Source: Sipunculus nudus
Taxonomy: Eukaryota; Annelida; Sipuncula; Golfingiida; Sipunculidae
Assembly (NCBI GenBank): GCA_026874595.1
Contig: CM049318.1
Span: forward strand, 50,432,750 to 50,496,749
Reading direction: 5' to 3'
Length of the DNA: 64,000 nucleotides
Both the position numbers and the translations under genes were made by a program. Positions 18,678-30,578 of this stretch are shown piece by piece. The notes under the pieces are model-generated. The model did no database searches, was not told where the DNA came from, and saw only the letters and a program-made list of their open reading frames with translations. The stretch's first letter is position 1, and every line of letters begins with the position of its first letter.

Positions 18678-20019
18678 GCAGGTTTAGACCCCATCCATTT
18701 TATATGTATATGTATATATGATATTCATGTGACACATAGGGCACTGCTGTATCATCATTAAGTTTGAAGCCAGTATTATGCTGGAAACAATAATACTTGT
18801 ATATATACAGTAGAACGCCTGCTAATGGCCACGCCTCAATAACGGTCAATACATCTATAACGGTCAGATTTTCCAGTCCCGAATTTTTGACCGTTATATT
18901 TCATAATCATTTTGTTGTCAATTACGGTCACTCCTCTATTCCGTATTACGGCCAGGTCTCTCGGTCCCGCAGGCCGGGAAACGCCTCAATTACGGTCAGG
19001 GGCAGAGTCTCCATGACATGGGCTCAACAAATTGAGCGGCCACTTCTGACCTCATTATCATTACACAAATTTCCGCTCTCACATTTTCCTGTCTGTTAAT
19101 GAGTGCCTGGATAAAGGTAACCCCTCGACCGTGACTGATTTGTTTGACACGTAGCATGCAGCCTCGTACTACCCCACTCAGCCTCTTTAGTATGCACAAT
19201 AGTAAGGCATGTGTTCCCACCTGCGTGTATGTTTGGGAATCATTCCGTGCGAGCCAGATCATTTAATTAGTGAATGACAACCAGCGGGTCACTGACAATT
19301 TTTTTTTTCATCAGAAAAACGTTAGGCAAACTGTGGATCTTAAAACTTTCTTTAATGTCCTTGTGAACACGTACATCAAACGAAAACAGTGCGGCAAAAA
19401 TCGTACAATTTACTCACACACGAATAATTATGAATGCAAAATAAACATTGTTACATGTATAAAATGTTACGCATACTCTGTCCCTATCACTTTGACGTAT
19501 TTATTAATTTATATAAAAATATATATTTATAATTATAAAAAATATATATTTAATAAATATATTATATTTATTGATAAATATATAAATATTTTATTTTTTT
19601 TTATTGATAACAGTTATTATACAAATACTCTGTATTTACGTTAATTTTGTTGAATGTAATAAAGATTTGAACTTGGTTTCGTGTTACATTTTAACCCCCT
19701 TATACTGATCCAGTCCTGTATAACGGCTACTCCTGTATTAAAGCCACTTTCACCCAGTCCCGATGGTGACCGTAATACAGGCGTTCTACTGTAATATATA
19801 TTCTTGCATGTACAAATGGACACTTGGTATGAGGTTTGAACCTCAAATGGACTCTGATCGATACACAAACAATGTGCATATTCATACATAATGATTAAGA
19901 ATATTCATAGAAAGGTTACAGCAGTGTAATAATAAACACTGGCCGCTTGCGGCTCTTTTCAACCATATACATGACTTGATAATTTGGCTCCATGTGTGGA
20001 TGTGTGGTGTGTGTGTATA
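18678..20019 (+). repeat. Direct repeat, second copy (candidate B2), interrupted
   Basis: 18678-18807 and 19792-20019 together match 17920-18280. The interruption is the Tigger-like element at 18808-19791. Confidence 0.9.
18808..19791. mobile_element. Nonautonomous Tigger/pogo-like DNA transposon (984 bp)
   Basis: The perfect terminal inverted repeat is CAGTAGAACGCCTG...CAGGCGTTCTACTG, with a TA target duplication (18806-18807 and 19792-19793). The subterminal AACGGTCA/GACCGTTAT repeats are typical of Tigger-like ends. The uninterrupted copy of the host sequence at 17920-18280 confirms the boundaries. Inside there is AT-rich DNA (19490-19610) and no transposase; the 124-aa ORF at 19270 resembles no known protein. 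Confidence 0.93.
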
Positions 20020-20091
20020 AATATATTAAACACATTCTCTGTGTTTTTCCTATTCTCATCTGTAACAAATTTTACCAATCTACCAGCTGGA
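20020..20091. repeat. 72-bp direct duplication, right copy
   Basis: Matches 13985-14056 with one C/T difference. Confidence 0.92.
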
Positions 20092-20226
20092 CCCTCTAAA
20101 TGGGCTGGTAAGAAATTTACTGCCAACTCCCCGTCTAACCCTTGGGTCTGCAGTGCGGCTCTGGCCTCTATAACCCAGTCCTCAAATTCATCTTCATACA
20201 TGCAAGACAGCAAGACAATGTCGTAA
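20020..20226 (-). pseudogene. gag: N-terminal part of the split minus-strand gag relic
   Basis: The minus-strand reading is CMYEDEFEDWVIEARAALQT, then QGLDGELAVNFLPAHLEG and PAGRLVKFVTDENRKN. It corresponds to the capsid start of the gag at 31856 (DWVLEARGALRSQGLEG, AVDLLIAHLEG). Its continuation is at 14056 and below. Beyond 20226 I see no further gag, so the N-terminal tail is lost. Confidence 0.85.
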
Positions 20227-23200
20227 TAATGTGGTGCACACAGAGTCCCCAAACAAATGTGTTGTGAATAGTGTCCAGGCACAGCACTTGAGATGTGTTG
20301 ATCTGTTTTCACCCACATAGACAGTTCTGGTATCCACAGCATATCTGGACATCTATTGCAGTGGTATAGTAGTAGTTATTAGAAGTCAATAAACTCACTA
20401 CAACCTCTCTGGCTATCAACCCATCACAAGACTCTGCATCCCACTTCTGAAACCACTGTGATAGGAGGTGAAAGGGGTTGGTTGGATATGGCCCGCACAC
20501 ACATCTCACAACTGACAACCCAGTATTATGTATACAGTTGTTTATTCTCATATCATCATATGGGTTTAATGTTGGTCTAATGATGGTAAGCCACACAGCT
20601 CATAACAGCTTGTCTCTCGGGTTGACCAACTGATAGAGGGCCCTTGAGCACATTGTCACATCATCCTCCCTCAAAGAAACATGGACACTAAATGCCCTGA
20701 ATTACATTTTTGGCAGCTGAAACAGGGTGATCTAATTTAAATATCCACAGGTTCTAACCCTGTGAAACTGGTTTCCATTCCATTAATCTGGCCTGTTTAC
20801 TTCAATACAAAACAAAACACCATTTCGTTCACTCCATATTGGGGCCAATATTTCTTACTTTTACCATTCAACTGCCGAACATATTACTACCAGCTACATT
20901 TACTACTTTCAGCTCAGCAGCTAAGGTTGTAATGCTATCGTCTACTGCATGTCCTTAGCATTAGGACTTGTCATTCTGCTACATAAGGGGAGCGTGGTTT
21001 AGGTTGCGTTCTGGGTGCACTTAAGTGTGCTTCTAAAAAGAAAATAAGGGGCACATTTGGGCTAAAATCAGATGCTGTGATTATATATTTGTTAACGAGT
21101 CATACAAAACAATACAATTCGTGCCAATACAAGTAATAAATTCTGAAAGGAGGAGCCACAAATGAGGATTTTTTTTTAATTAAAAAAGTGGGGTCCGGTA
21201 AAATTAATTGAGGTCCGGCACATTTTCTGTGCTGCCAGACCCTAATGTCAGATGGCAGTTTTTGGCAATTTGAGCCCTGAAAATGTATGTATGGATCAAT
21301 AATACACCATAAATTTGGTTATCCGACAGCTTGGTTTTCCACTGACATGTCAAATAAGAGTTCAGTTTCCAAATATTTTTTATAGGTTAAACATTGATAA
21401 GCCATAATTAAGTAAACATGCTTGTTGTTTTAATGAACATCACATGTGGCCAGGTTTGGGATGTTTACAAGAAGTCCTATTCTGTTGAGAGGAAATAATA
21501 TCAGAACAAAATGTAGGTAGATACCAATTGTATTTCAAAGGGAAACACTGCAGTTCATGTATATTCAAAATCCCTGGTTTGGCACCTTTAATAGTTCATT
21601 TTGAAATATGAAATTAGGTAAAATTATTGAGAGACATATGCTCCCCCAGCACAATAAATACTGGGTAGGACCCTGATCTCTTCGGTGATTTTGGAAAATA
21701 CCTAGAAAAATCACAAATTTATTATCACAATGTAGTAGAAGTGCTCGTACTACAGCAGGAAAACACAGTAAATCCCATAGAGAGCCCAGATCAGTAGCAC
21801 ACTGAGAAATGATTGCTCATCTTGGATTACAAGATTTTGACCAAGACTAGCTATAAGGGTTTAATAAGTTTACAGAAGTTTATATATACAGTAAGTGTAC
21901 TGTGGCTAAAAAGTCTTTAGAATTTGGAAACCACTTTGCCCTTTTCCTTGTGTAATTCATGTTAATATATTAGTATGATTCATTGACACCAGATGGCAGA
22001 GGCAGGTAAGAGATTAAGACCCTTACCCCACTCTAGTCTATAATATGGTCAATAGGCGGCAGTGTTACGAGATCAGCCTTAGTATGACAGGGAATTCCCA
22101 TAACAACAGTTTGTTTTGAAGGTTACTGAAAGGGAGTTTCCCATGGTATTTTAAATATGAATTCTTTCCTAGATGTGTGGCTGACAGGTTAGTTTTAAGA
22201 TTTATGTATAATATACTATCCCTCCTCCTATAAACTGTTACTGTAATAATAACATTATGAACATATTGTTGTAGTATCACTAGCAGTGGTCAAGAAACTG
22301 TGTATTGTTTACTGTTACCATTAATGCCCTTATACCTTATATAAAATATCCTGAAGCAATTTGCAGTTTGAGCTCCATAAAACTATGTACATGAATCTAG
22401 TATAAACTGTATAATGGTATATGCTGTATTCACCGAGTTGTATTTGTGTATAGGCTCAAAACCACACATCACTTGTTTGATTGTTTATTAATATGTAGCA
22501 AAGATATTGATATAGGCACTTATTTAGTATATATGTCATTGTATATTAAAAGTTATAAACTGACCCTGGGTTTAACAGGGGTATTTATTTACAGTGCATC
22601 TTGATGCAGGCGGCCACCTTGATGCACCCCTTAGTCAAGGATGCTAGATCAAATAGATCACAGCATAAAGAGGGCAGGTTCGTACTCCTTACTGACATGA
22701 TCTATTATATGACTTTATTTATATTTAATGTCATGAATAACAGTGATGATAATGACATATTTTCATATGTTGCAATAATGACATGTCTAGGTGGCACACT
22801 TCAGTTAGTCTGTTTCACATAAAGGTCATTATGGGTCACCGGTCCTTATGGCAACTCAACACCAGAACCCTGCATACTTACTGTTATACTTGCTTTGATA
22901 TCATTATGTAAAAAGAGATGTAATTTTTTCATTATTTATATATCTTACAATATATAGCCTACACCAAATTTGAGCCCTGATTTTATCAACAATGGTGTTC
23001 CAGCTGGGTGTATTTACAAACAAACACAACCAGAACAACATGTAAAATAGTTGAACTGGGATGTTTAGCCTATACCCAAGGTTGTTTTTGTTGGAAAACT
23101 TGTATTCCATCAAAAATATTAATATCAGCATAAAATATCAATTCTGATATGAGTTTGGTCACTTTAACATTATGAAAAACCTGTCCACATGCTGTAATTC

Positions 23201-23854
23201 ATTCACATTTTGCACATGCAAGGCATACATCTATTTTGCTTTACAGAAGAAGATCATGAGATACACAGTAGTACAGCATTACATTGTAACACTCAGCATG
23301 CAAACAATCATGGTGATCAATGCATTAGTTGTTCAGATACTGAACAGCTCACACAGTTCAGTCTCCTGAACTGACCTTCAATTCTGGTCTTGTAAATCCA
23401 TTGTAAATTTGGATCGTTCGTCCCTGGAATAAGAGATGTACCTGCGTGTCCAATGATATTCCTATATATATTTTAAGATATCATACCTAAATAAGTTTAC
23501 TACAGTGAATACGGTCTTGCTGATTTTGGTGTGCAGCCAATCAATCAGCGCTGTAGTGGAATATGATTGGGCCACTGTTAATTTGCTGTTTGAGGTGCGT
23601 GATTTTATTGGCTGCTTTTGAGGGTTCCCTTGGGCTTCCTCAGAATATCTACTTCACTGGATTCATCATGGTCCAACAACTAAAACTGTCAAATGTGTTT
23701 GTTAAACCAATGAAAGGGACAGTTGAAAACACTGACCATGTCAGTATTGGAGTAACAGCCAATCAGGTGAACCAATCGATTTTAAAAGACGTCAGCCAAC
23801 GCAGCCCTGAACCCCATGCTATAGAAGCTGCAACTCCAATGATCATGAAACAAA
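20227..23854. other. No gene seen in 3.6 kb
   Basis: This is AT-rich sequence with short ORFs only (e.g. a 95-codon minus-strand ORF at 20309 and a 99-codon plus-strand ORF at 23563). None has recognisable domains. About 30 bp near 23314 (GCATTAGTTGTTCAGATAC) also occurs in family D at 56160, suggesting a decayed family D fragment. Confidence 0.55.
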
Positions 23855-25412
23855 ACAAGTGACCCATGGGTCATGACGCTCAGCTGCCAAGCATGACCTG
23901 CGCCATCCTAAATCCAGGTACACATCCACATATTATGAGAACAAACACTTGCTTTTATATCTGGTGTTAATATAAAAATATTCAGATATCTAGGAAACTA
24001 TGTTTGTTCCTATGTTTCCATGAAAAAAACTGCAATATCTCCCATCATCAAGATTCCCATCATCTTAAAAATCAGTAGCTAAACTTTTATACTAGACTCT
24101 CATAGTGTTAATTCCTGGCTGAAACATTCCGGCAACAGTGTTTTTGTTATGCAGTAACGAGGTACTTATCACCCAGCCTTATCATTTAATAGGCTGATAC
24201 AAAAGGGAGTCATATTCCACCAGTGTCATTCACAATTACAGTCACACAGTGTGATATGTACCAGTTGGAGTGCAATTGTTATATATAAGAAAAATAGAGA
24301 TGGTCTACAAATTAAGGTATTGTGAACATACCTGACCTATGACCTTGGCCTTTTGCTCACATATCAACTGGACTCTTTCTAAATGATGGGTAACTACTAA
24401 CCACTTAAATCTGGTGTAATTACTTGGCAACCAATGAGTGAATAACTTTGACCTGCAACCTTTAACCTCCTTACAAGCTGACCCCAAAATCAATAAGTTA
24501 TTTCTTCAAGCAAAAAGACCTAAAAATATGAAGTTTGAATCACATTGAGTGATGCATCAATGTGGCATATGTGAAAGACTGAAGGTTTGGATTGAACAGT
24601 TTCACTTGAAATATGTTCACAAGCATTTAGAACAATATTGTGACCTTGACCTATGACCTTTTGAACTCAACATCAATAGGCTTCTTCCCCTATTGGTAGG
24701 TAAGCCATATATGACAGATGGAATGTAAAGATTGAAAAGTTTGCCTGAAAATGACTCCACGCAAGAAGAGGGTGCTGTGAACTTGACCTTTGACCTCAAA
24801 ATCAACAGGTCTTTTCCCCTGTTGGCAGAGAAGCGATATCAGTGCTGAAAGGTTTGGAATGAAAGGTCTAGCTAGAAATGTGTCCACAACCTTTTCAAAG
24901 AAGTGGATCCTGTGACCCTGACCTTTGACCTTGTGACATCAACATCTATAGGATTCTTCACCCACTTAGTAGGTGAGCTATATGTGAAAGATCAAAGAAT
25001 TGGGATGAAAGGTTTGGCTTAAAATGCATCCACAGACTTTTAAAAAGTTGGTTCTGTGACCTTGACCTTTGACCTTGTGACCTCAAAATAATTATGGTTC
25101 TTCCCCTGTTGGTAGGTGAGCTGTATGTGAAAGATTGAAGGTTTGGGATGAAAATTTTGGCTAAAAGAATTATTTCTGGGGGGTGCAAACACACCCCATA
25201 ACTTCGAGAATATAGGTCGCAGTGACCTAATTTCAGGTTTGCATGGAGATCTTTTTAGAACCTCTAAGACTGCATAGGGTTCATGGCCCTAGCGCCTATG
25301 GTTACGATTTGTGCCCTGCTAACGGAAGGCCAGCCGGACGGACAGACGAAAGGCAACGGACAAAGACCCATCGCTATAGCCCAGCATGACTGAAAGTCAG
25401 CTGAGCTAAAAA
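23855..25412 (+). repeat. Interspersed repeat family A, copy 2
   Basis: It begins ACAAGTGACCCATGGGTCAT, containing the perfect palindrome TGACCCATGGGTCA. It ends in the hairpin plus GCTGAGCTAAAAA seen in the other copies. Relative to copy 3 it lacks about 0.9 kb after GCATGACCTGCG. Half-site cores lie near 24640, 24782, 24917 and 25058. Confidence 0.88.
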
Positions 25413-25859
25413 CTTTACGAAAAGGGGCCAATCTGAAAGAGTGGCCACTTGTATTTTCTTGGCTGGTGTAACAGAGTTACAGTGTGTGTATATTTATAAC
25501 GGAGATTTGATAACCATCCTGCTGTGTCAGGGTGGGGTAATATTGTGCCCTGGTTCCTCGCTCCTTTTTTATGACAGGGGGCAACATGGGAGGGCCTGGT
25601 ATATGTGTTTTTTTTACAGGCACAGTTTTTGCAGCGTGAACAAACAAACTTGTAGGGGGTTGATCAGTGTTATAGCGACGTTAGGTTAGTGAGCATTTGG
25701 AGAATTTGAAGCAGCTAATTTTTTTAAGACAATTTCTGTCTCACTTGACTATTATAATTACTTCCATTATAATGAATGTTGCAACTAATCAGTTGCAAGT
25801 TGAGTGTACAACTCTGGCTTGACACTGCACAGAAGAGAATTATGAAAGACACAGATCAA
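25413..25859. other. No gene seen
   Basis: The 82-codon ORF at 25441 has no recognisable features. Confidence 0.5.
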
Positions 25860-27260
25860 GAAATTGGTCCAGGAGATATGGTCAACCAGAATGGTTCAGG
25901 TAGTGGCAGTAATACCAGTTCATGGCCAGTTCAAGAGCTAGAGCAACAGCACAAAAAGCAGCTTTAAAGGGGAAAGCAGCCACACTGAAGGGGAAACAAC
26001 AGCTAGATAAAGAACTTTCTGTATGAAACAGAAACAAGAAAAGCTTCATCTTAAAACTGAAATTGCTAAAGCAAAAGCTGAAGAAGCAGCTTTTATTGAA
26101 GCTGAGGATTTGCAGTTGCCAGTAATGCCAGGAGTAAGTCTGAAAATCAGCCTGATAAGGACAGCATAACAGGGACACATTTGAATATGGCATTGATTGG
26201 GTAGATGGTGAACAAAAAGAAAGAAAAGTAATTATGCCAGAAATTGACCTGATTTAATTGATGCATGATTGACATTTGCAAGATCAGTGTATATGATGCC
26301 ATGCAGTTGCCAAAAAACAGAAATAAGCCAATTTGATGGAGATCCTCTGAAATATATTGGTATTTCATAAGAGCATTCGATCATACTGTCAGATCAAAAA
26401 AGTGGATGATAATTATAAACTCATGAGACTGATGCAATATTGTACTTGAAAGTCAAAACAACTAATTGAATGCTGTATTATCATGGATCCTAAGGCAGAT
26501 TATGCAAAGGCTATGCATTTACTGCAAGAAAGGTAAGGAAAACATTTTTACGATATCAATAGCCTGGATAGATCCTGTGAGTGAAGGCCAGTCGTAAAAT
26601 CGAAAGCCAGAAAGGCATTGCAAACTTTTGCAGATGAGCTGCATAACTGTGCAGAAACACTATCAGCAATGGAAAAACTGGGCCAGGTGGATACGCGGAG
26701 AAGCATGGTTAAAATTGTGGAGAGGATGTCCCGTTTACCTGCAGTATGGCTGGAAAAAATTAGCTGTAGAAATGGGTGATGAGACAAGGGAGTATCCTGG
26801 AATCAGACAATTAGTACAATTTGTTGAGAAAGCTGCAAGAGATGTGAATGATCCAGCTTTTGGAACAGGTGCTCATGGAGCTGGAAAGAACATGAAAAGC
26901 ATTTATGAACAAAGGTGTGTTTTTTTCATGAAAGGAACTAATTTCTGTGCACAAGTTCAACAGCAAGAATCCCAAGTAAAATATAATAAATAGTGGTGAA
27001 TCTGAGGTCACAAAAAACTGCTTGCTGTATTCAGAAAGACATACACTGTTTGGATGTGATAAATTAAAAGCAATAAACCTGGGGAGAGGCTAAAATTTAC
27101 CAGGAGAAAATGCCTTTGTAGTAACTGCCTGTGTCGGGGACATTTTGCTGCCGATTTTCATCTGAGCAGAACATGCTCAGTCCCTGGATGTGGGAAAAAA
27201 GCACACAAAGTTTTTACATATCATTCAAAGACCAGAGCATTATCAACATGCTGCTGGAGT
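25860..27260 (+). pseudogene. gag: BEL/Pao-type gag relic
   Basis: The pieces appear in order, with frameshifts. A Lys/Gln/Glu-rich coiled coil comes first (KLHLKTEIAKAKAEEAAFIE, ~26040). Then the capsid start, QFDGDPLKY and YFIRAFDHTVRSKKVDDNYK (~26325-26420), with the characteristic FDGDP...F...F pattern. QLIECCIIMDPKADYAKAMH and LLQER follow (~26460-26530), then LPAVW...LAVEMGDETREY and IRQLVQFVEKAARDVNDPAF (~26740-26860). Last are Cys/His knuckles (CLCSNCLCRGHFAADFH, then CSVPGCGKKHTKFLH, ~27115-27230). These are the marks of BEL/Pao gag (DUF1759-type) and its zinc fingers. The only long open part is 26628-26993. No protease, RT or LTR of this family was found. Confidence 0.75.
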
Positions 27261-27429
27261 AGAAACCATGAATAATGAAGAAAAACACAGTACACATACC
27301 AACAGACATTGGTGCAACACTTCTCAAAGACCTCGTCAGAATGCACATAGGCATAGGCCAAATGAAGGCACAGGCATGAATCACCATGTGGAGGCCCTGT
27401 TTCCTGTTGCAGGAATAGAACAACCTGTG

Positions 27430-27880
27430 CATGCTCTGCTACAGCCCTGGCAATTCCTAGGACGCCCTTGGTTAAGAATCCACATAGATTACGCAGAGAA
27501 AAATTCTCCCGATCATAGTCAGTGCCACACAAAGTTGATTTAGGCACACATAACACTACTGCCTCAGTAATTGTTTACAAGCTGCCTTGACATTAAGCAC
27601 ACATGGTATTCTGGATGTCAGAGTTGGACAATGCAACTGCATTTATTTCAGTACTTCTGCCAAGCAAATGACATAAAATACATAACCAATGCACCCAATC
27701 ACATTTCCACCCGATGGCCAAGCAGAAGCCGCTGTCTGTACAGTTAAAGAAGGCCATGGACGGTTGGGGAAAGGGAAGCCGGAGATCTTGGGGATCTTAC
27801 TCAGTAAAGATTAAGATACTGATGATCCAGAGTCCTACTAGGAGCATCATTTCATGTACTTCTACCATGCAGAGAAATTA
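27430..27880 (+). pseudogene. Gypsy integrase fragments
   Basis: QPWQFLGRPWLRIHIDYAEK (27445-27505) is the entry to an integrase core with the first Asp. HPITFPPDGQAEAAVCTVKE (~27690-27750) is the region of the third catalytic residue, with G-Q-A-E. The middle of the core is missing or scrambled. This relic lies immediately upstream of the large element's target site. Confidence 0.65.
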
Positions 27881-27911
27881 ACCTTAAGGCTTCGGCCTTA
27901 TATCATATCTA

Positions 27912-30558
27912 TGTGACCATGTATCAACCTATATTAGAGTCAGCGGTTGATAAACTAGTCAAAGTTTAGTTAAATGATTCAGGGACACCGAGAAGTGTTG
28001 CCCTCTAGCGACGATTTGGTAGATTAATCTGAGTAGTGCTTTTGCCCCGGGCATGCGCGGTGAGGTTGTTCGTCAGACTAGTTCCGCCAGTATTTCGCAG
28101 TTGGGGCAGCTGGCTGAGTTCTCACAGTTTGACCAGTTTTGGGGCCGTTTTTGTTGCCTGGGAGTCTTATGACGGTTACCGGAGTGAAGTGGCTTTGATG
28201 TTTGAGCCGTAGGTAAGGGTCTTATTTGTTGTCATTAGGTATTTTGTGTATAGTTGGCGATTAAGGTAATGGCCGGAGCTCTCTACATTCTAACTGTCAT
28301 GGAGGCCCTTGTCACGTGATTACGTCAGCGTGTACACGTACTTGAGGCCCAGCATCCCCGCTGGAAATGTTTAATGTTAAATACGAGTCCGATGTTGTAG
28401 AATATTTTATTGGAGACCCCTTGTTCACTTATATGATGATTAGTGTAACCCAGTGTAACGATTGTGATGGCGGACGAGTTAGTAATGCAGGTTCGTCATG
28501 TTATCTCTACATTTTGACTACACCATGTTGAAGAAGTACTACAGTCTAGTGGAGATATTTGCTTATGAGACTTGTACGCATGATATTCATATGCATTATG
28601 TATTTTGATTTGCTTGCATGTCTTTTGTGGTATATCCTGGTATTTGGACTAAGGTTTTTGGGTTATGTGAGGATATTACCGTTTATTTACGGCAGTCTTG
28701 AACTGTATTTGGAATAGCATTATTATGTATAGGTATTTTATACTCTGTAGATGATGAGTCCCAGGTTTTAAATCATATTGAGTGGGAAGTCCCATATGGG
28801 GTGATATTCTGGAACAGGAGGGCACTATCGGACAGTTACCCTGTAAACAGATTCCTTGGTTGACAGAAGATGATCATACTGCTTCTGGGTGAAGATGTTT
28901 CACTGTGTATAACAGTTTGGAGATATTGAGATGGAAATAACTGATTGACAAGGAGCTCACCAGAGTATATTGCCCATGTCGTCCATCCGACATGTGGCCC
29001 CGCCTAGTGACAGTGGTGAGACTTAGTTTATTGGAGGGCTGACAGATATCATGCCATGTAATATCAGTTTGAGGGTTAAAGTAGGATGCAATATTATTGC
29101 AAAAGCCCAGTGGTTAAGTAAAGTAATGCCATGCTGTGCTGGTATATGTAAACTGAACAGTATTCATGGAGATGTTTTCATTTCCAGTCAACCATAGTGG
29201 TTTAAATTATCTTGTGGATATACTGATATGATTCTGCGTATGCTATGGGAGCATTAGTTGTTAAGGGCAGAGCTGGCTTCTAAAACTGTTTTATTTGCTG
29301 CTGTTACTTGATTTGGGCGATACCAGTACTTTTTGGTTGTATGTAAGTATTGTATCTTGGCCCATTATTGAGAGAATAACTTGTATTTCATTATGCATAA
29401 TATGAAGGTACCGCTGACCAAATCAGTTTGCGTTGGGCTAAGTTTACTGCACTTTCGGATGTGGATGTTCCCATAATGTTTTGCATTATGAAAGTATGTG
29501 AACACTTATTATTGTCATTGCTAAGGTCACTTGATATGACTTGAACTATTACCTGCTAGGTTTATGACTGAAGGGATACCGATGGTATTTGTTTAGGCAG
29601 GATTTGTCTTCTAGTGTTATAAGTCATTCGGTTAAATAATGAGTAGATTTATCACTGATAATTGTGTTTTTATAATTCTACCATACCTCTCGGCTATATG
29701 CTCACATGACAGAGACCTTGATTCTTCTATACTTTTGTATGTTTATCTGTACATTTCTCTTATGCCGTGTGTAGGTCGTGCTACGTTTCATCAGGTTATG
29801 TTTATCCTGTGCATTATGTGTGTGTCCAGCGCGAGGATTACTGAGTTTCACATTTTATATGTTTGTCCTTGAAGTTCCAATCGCTATAGATTAATGTGAT
29901 AACACCGTTTAGATGGACATTCGGAGAATATATTTAGTGAACATGGATTGTAGTATTAGCTGCAACCGGGAACGAACATGATTTATCTGCGATATTATCT
30001 AGAGATTTGGGTGCTGATCACACCTTATTCGGTTACATCTTTAGGATAATAGTGTTAGCCTTACATATTGTTACATTCATGTACATGGCGCTGTGGTTGT
30101 AGGCTATTGCGAATCTGGCGCACGGTATGTTCACTGTGGGTATATAGATCTGGAGATCTTATTGACCGGTTCATGAAGCAATTATGGTGTCTGCATCATA
30201 TCTTTAGCTAAGGATATAGGGCTCGGACTAGCATATGTCACTGAGTGATTGTATTTATGTACAGTATATGATTATTTGTTTTCTTGTATGTTTAATGGTT
30301 TTAACGCAGAGATACTATATATTTAGTCGTATAGGTCTTCATTATGCCTATAGCTGTTTTATCAGCATTTGTGTTGCATGTTATGCATAGCGTTTCATGG
30401 ACATCCGACTAAATCTGTCCTTTTATTTGTACAGGTGTCAACCACCTTTTGCAACCACCTTTCTCGACCAGCTGTCATGTACGCTAAACTACAGAATTAA
30501 AAATACTCGAGAGCAGCAAACGTGTTTGGTTTCCTTTGGGAGCCCCCCACTCCTTACA
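27912..30558 (+). repeat. 5' LTR (2647 bp)
   Basis: It matches the 3' LTR end to end. It contains a GCATGCGC motif near 28052 and small ORFs that recur in the other LTR only because the LTRs are near-identical. No domain is recognised inside it. Confidence 0.96.
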
Positions 30559-30560
30559 TC

Positions 30561-30578
30561 TGGTGGCAGCGGTGGGAT
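30561..30578 (+). promoter_or_regulatory. Primer-binding site, tRNA-Leu
   Basis: TGGTGGCAGCGGTGGGAT lies 2 bp after the LTR. All 18 bases are complementary to the 3' end of an animal tRNA-Leu (…ATCCCACCGCTGCCA plus CCA), as I recall that tRNA. Confidence 0.85.

Larger units (their letters stand above)
14057..20019 (+). mobile_element. DIRS/Ngaro-like tyrosine-recombinase retroelement inserted into the gag relic
   Basis: The segment between the two 72-bp direct copies carries, in order: CCCC/GGGG hairpins; an ORF1 (gag-like with a CCCH-type finger); an RT N-terminal segment fused to RNase H with the RT core missing; and a tyrosine recombinase. Then come three stem-loops and a repeat-unique-repeat 3' structure (17920-18280, 18281-18677, 18678-20019) that resembles the split direct repeats of YR retroelements. 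Frameshifts and stops make it inactive. A Tigger-like element sits in the last repeat. The exact 5' end of the element is not certain. Confidence 0.75.

Noticed and set aside
23563-23862. Host gene of 99 codons
   Set aside because: It runs into the start of family A, has no domain, and its composition is like its surroundings.
29639-29872. 77-codon ORF in the 5' LTR that also occurs at 38783
   Set aside because: It is duplicated only because the LTRs are near-identical. The hydrophobic composition matches AT-rich noncoding DNA and no domain is seen.
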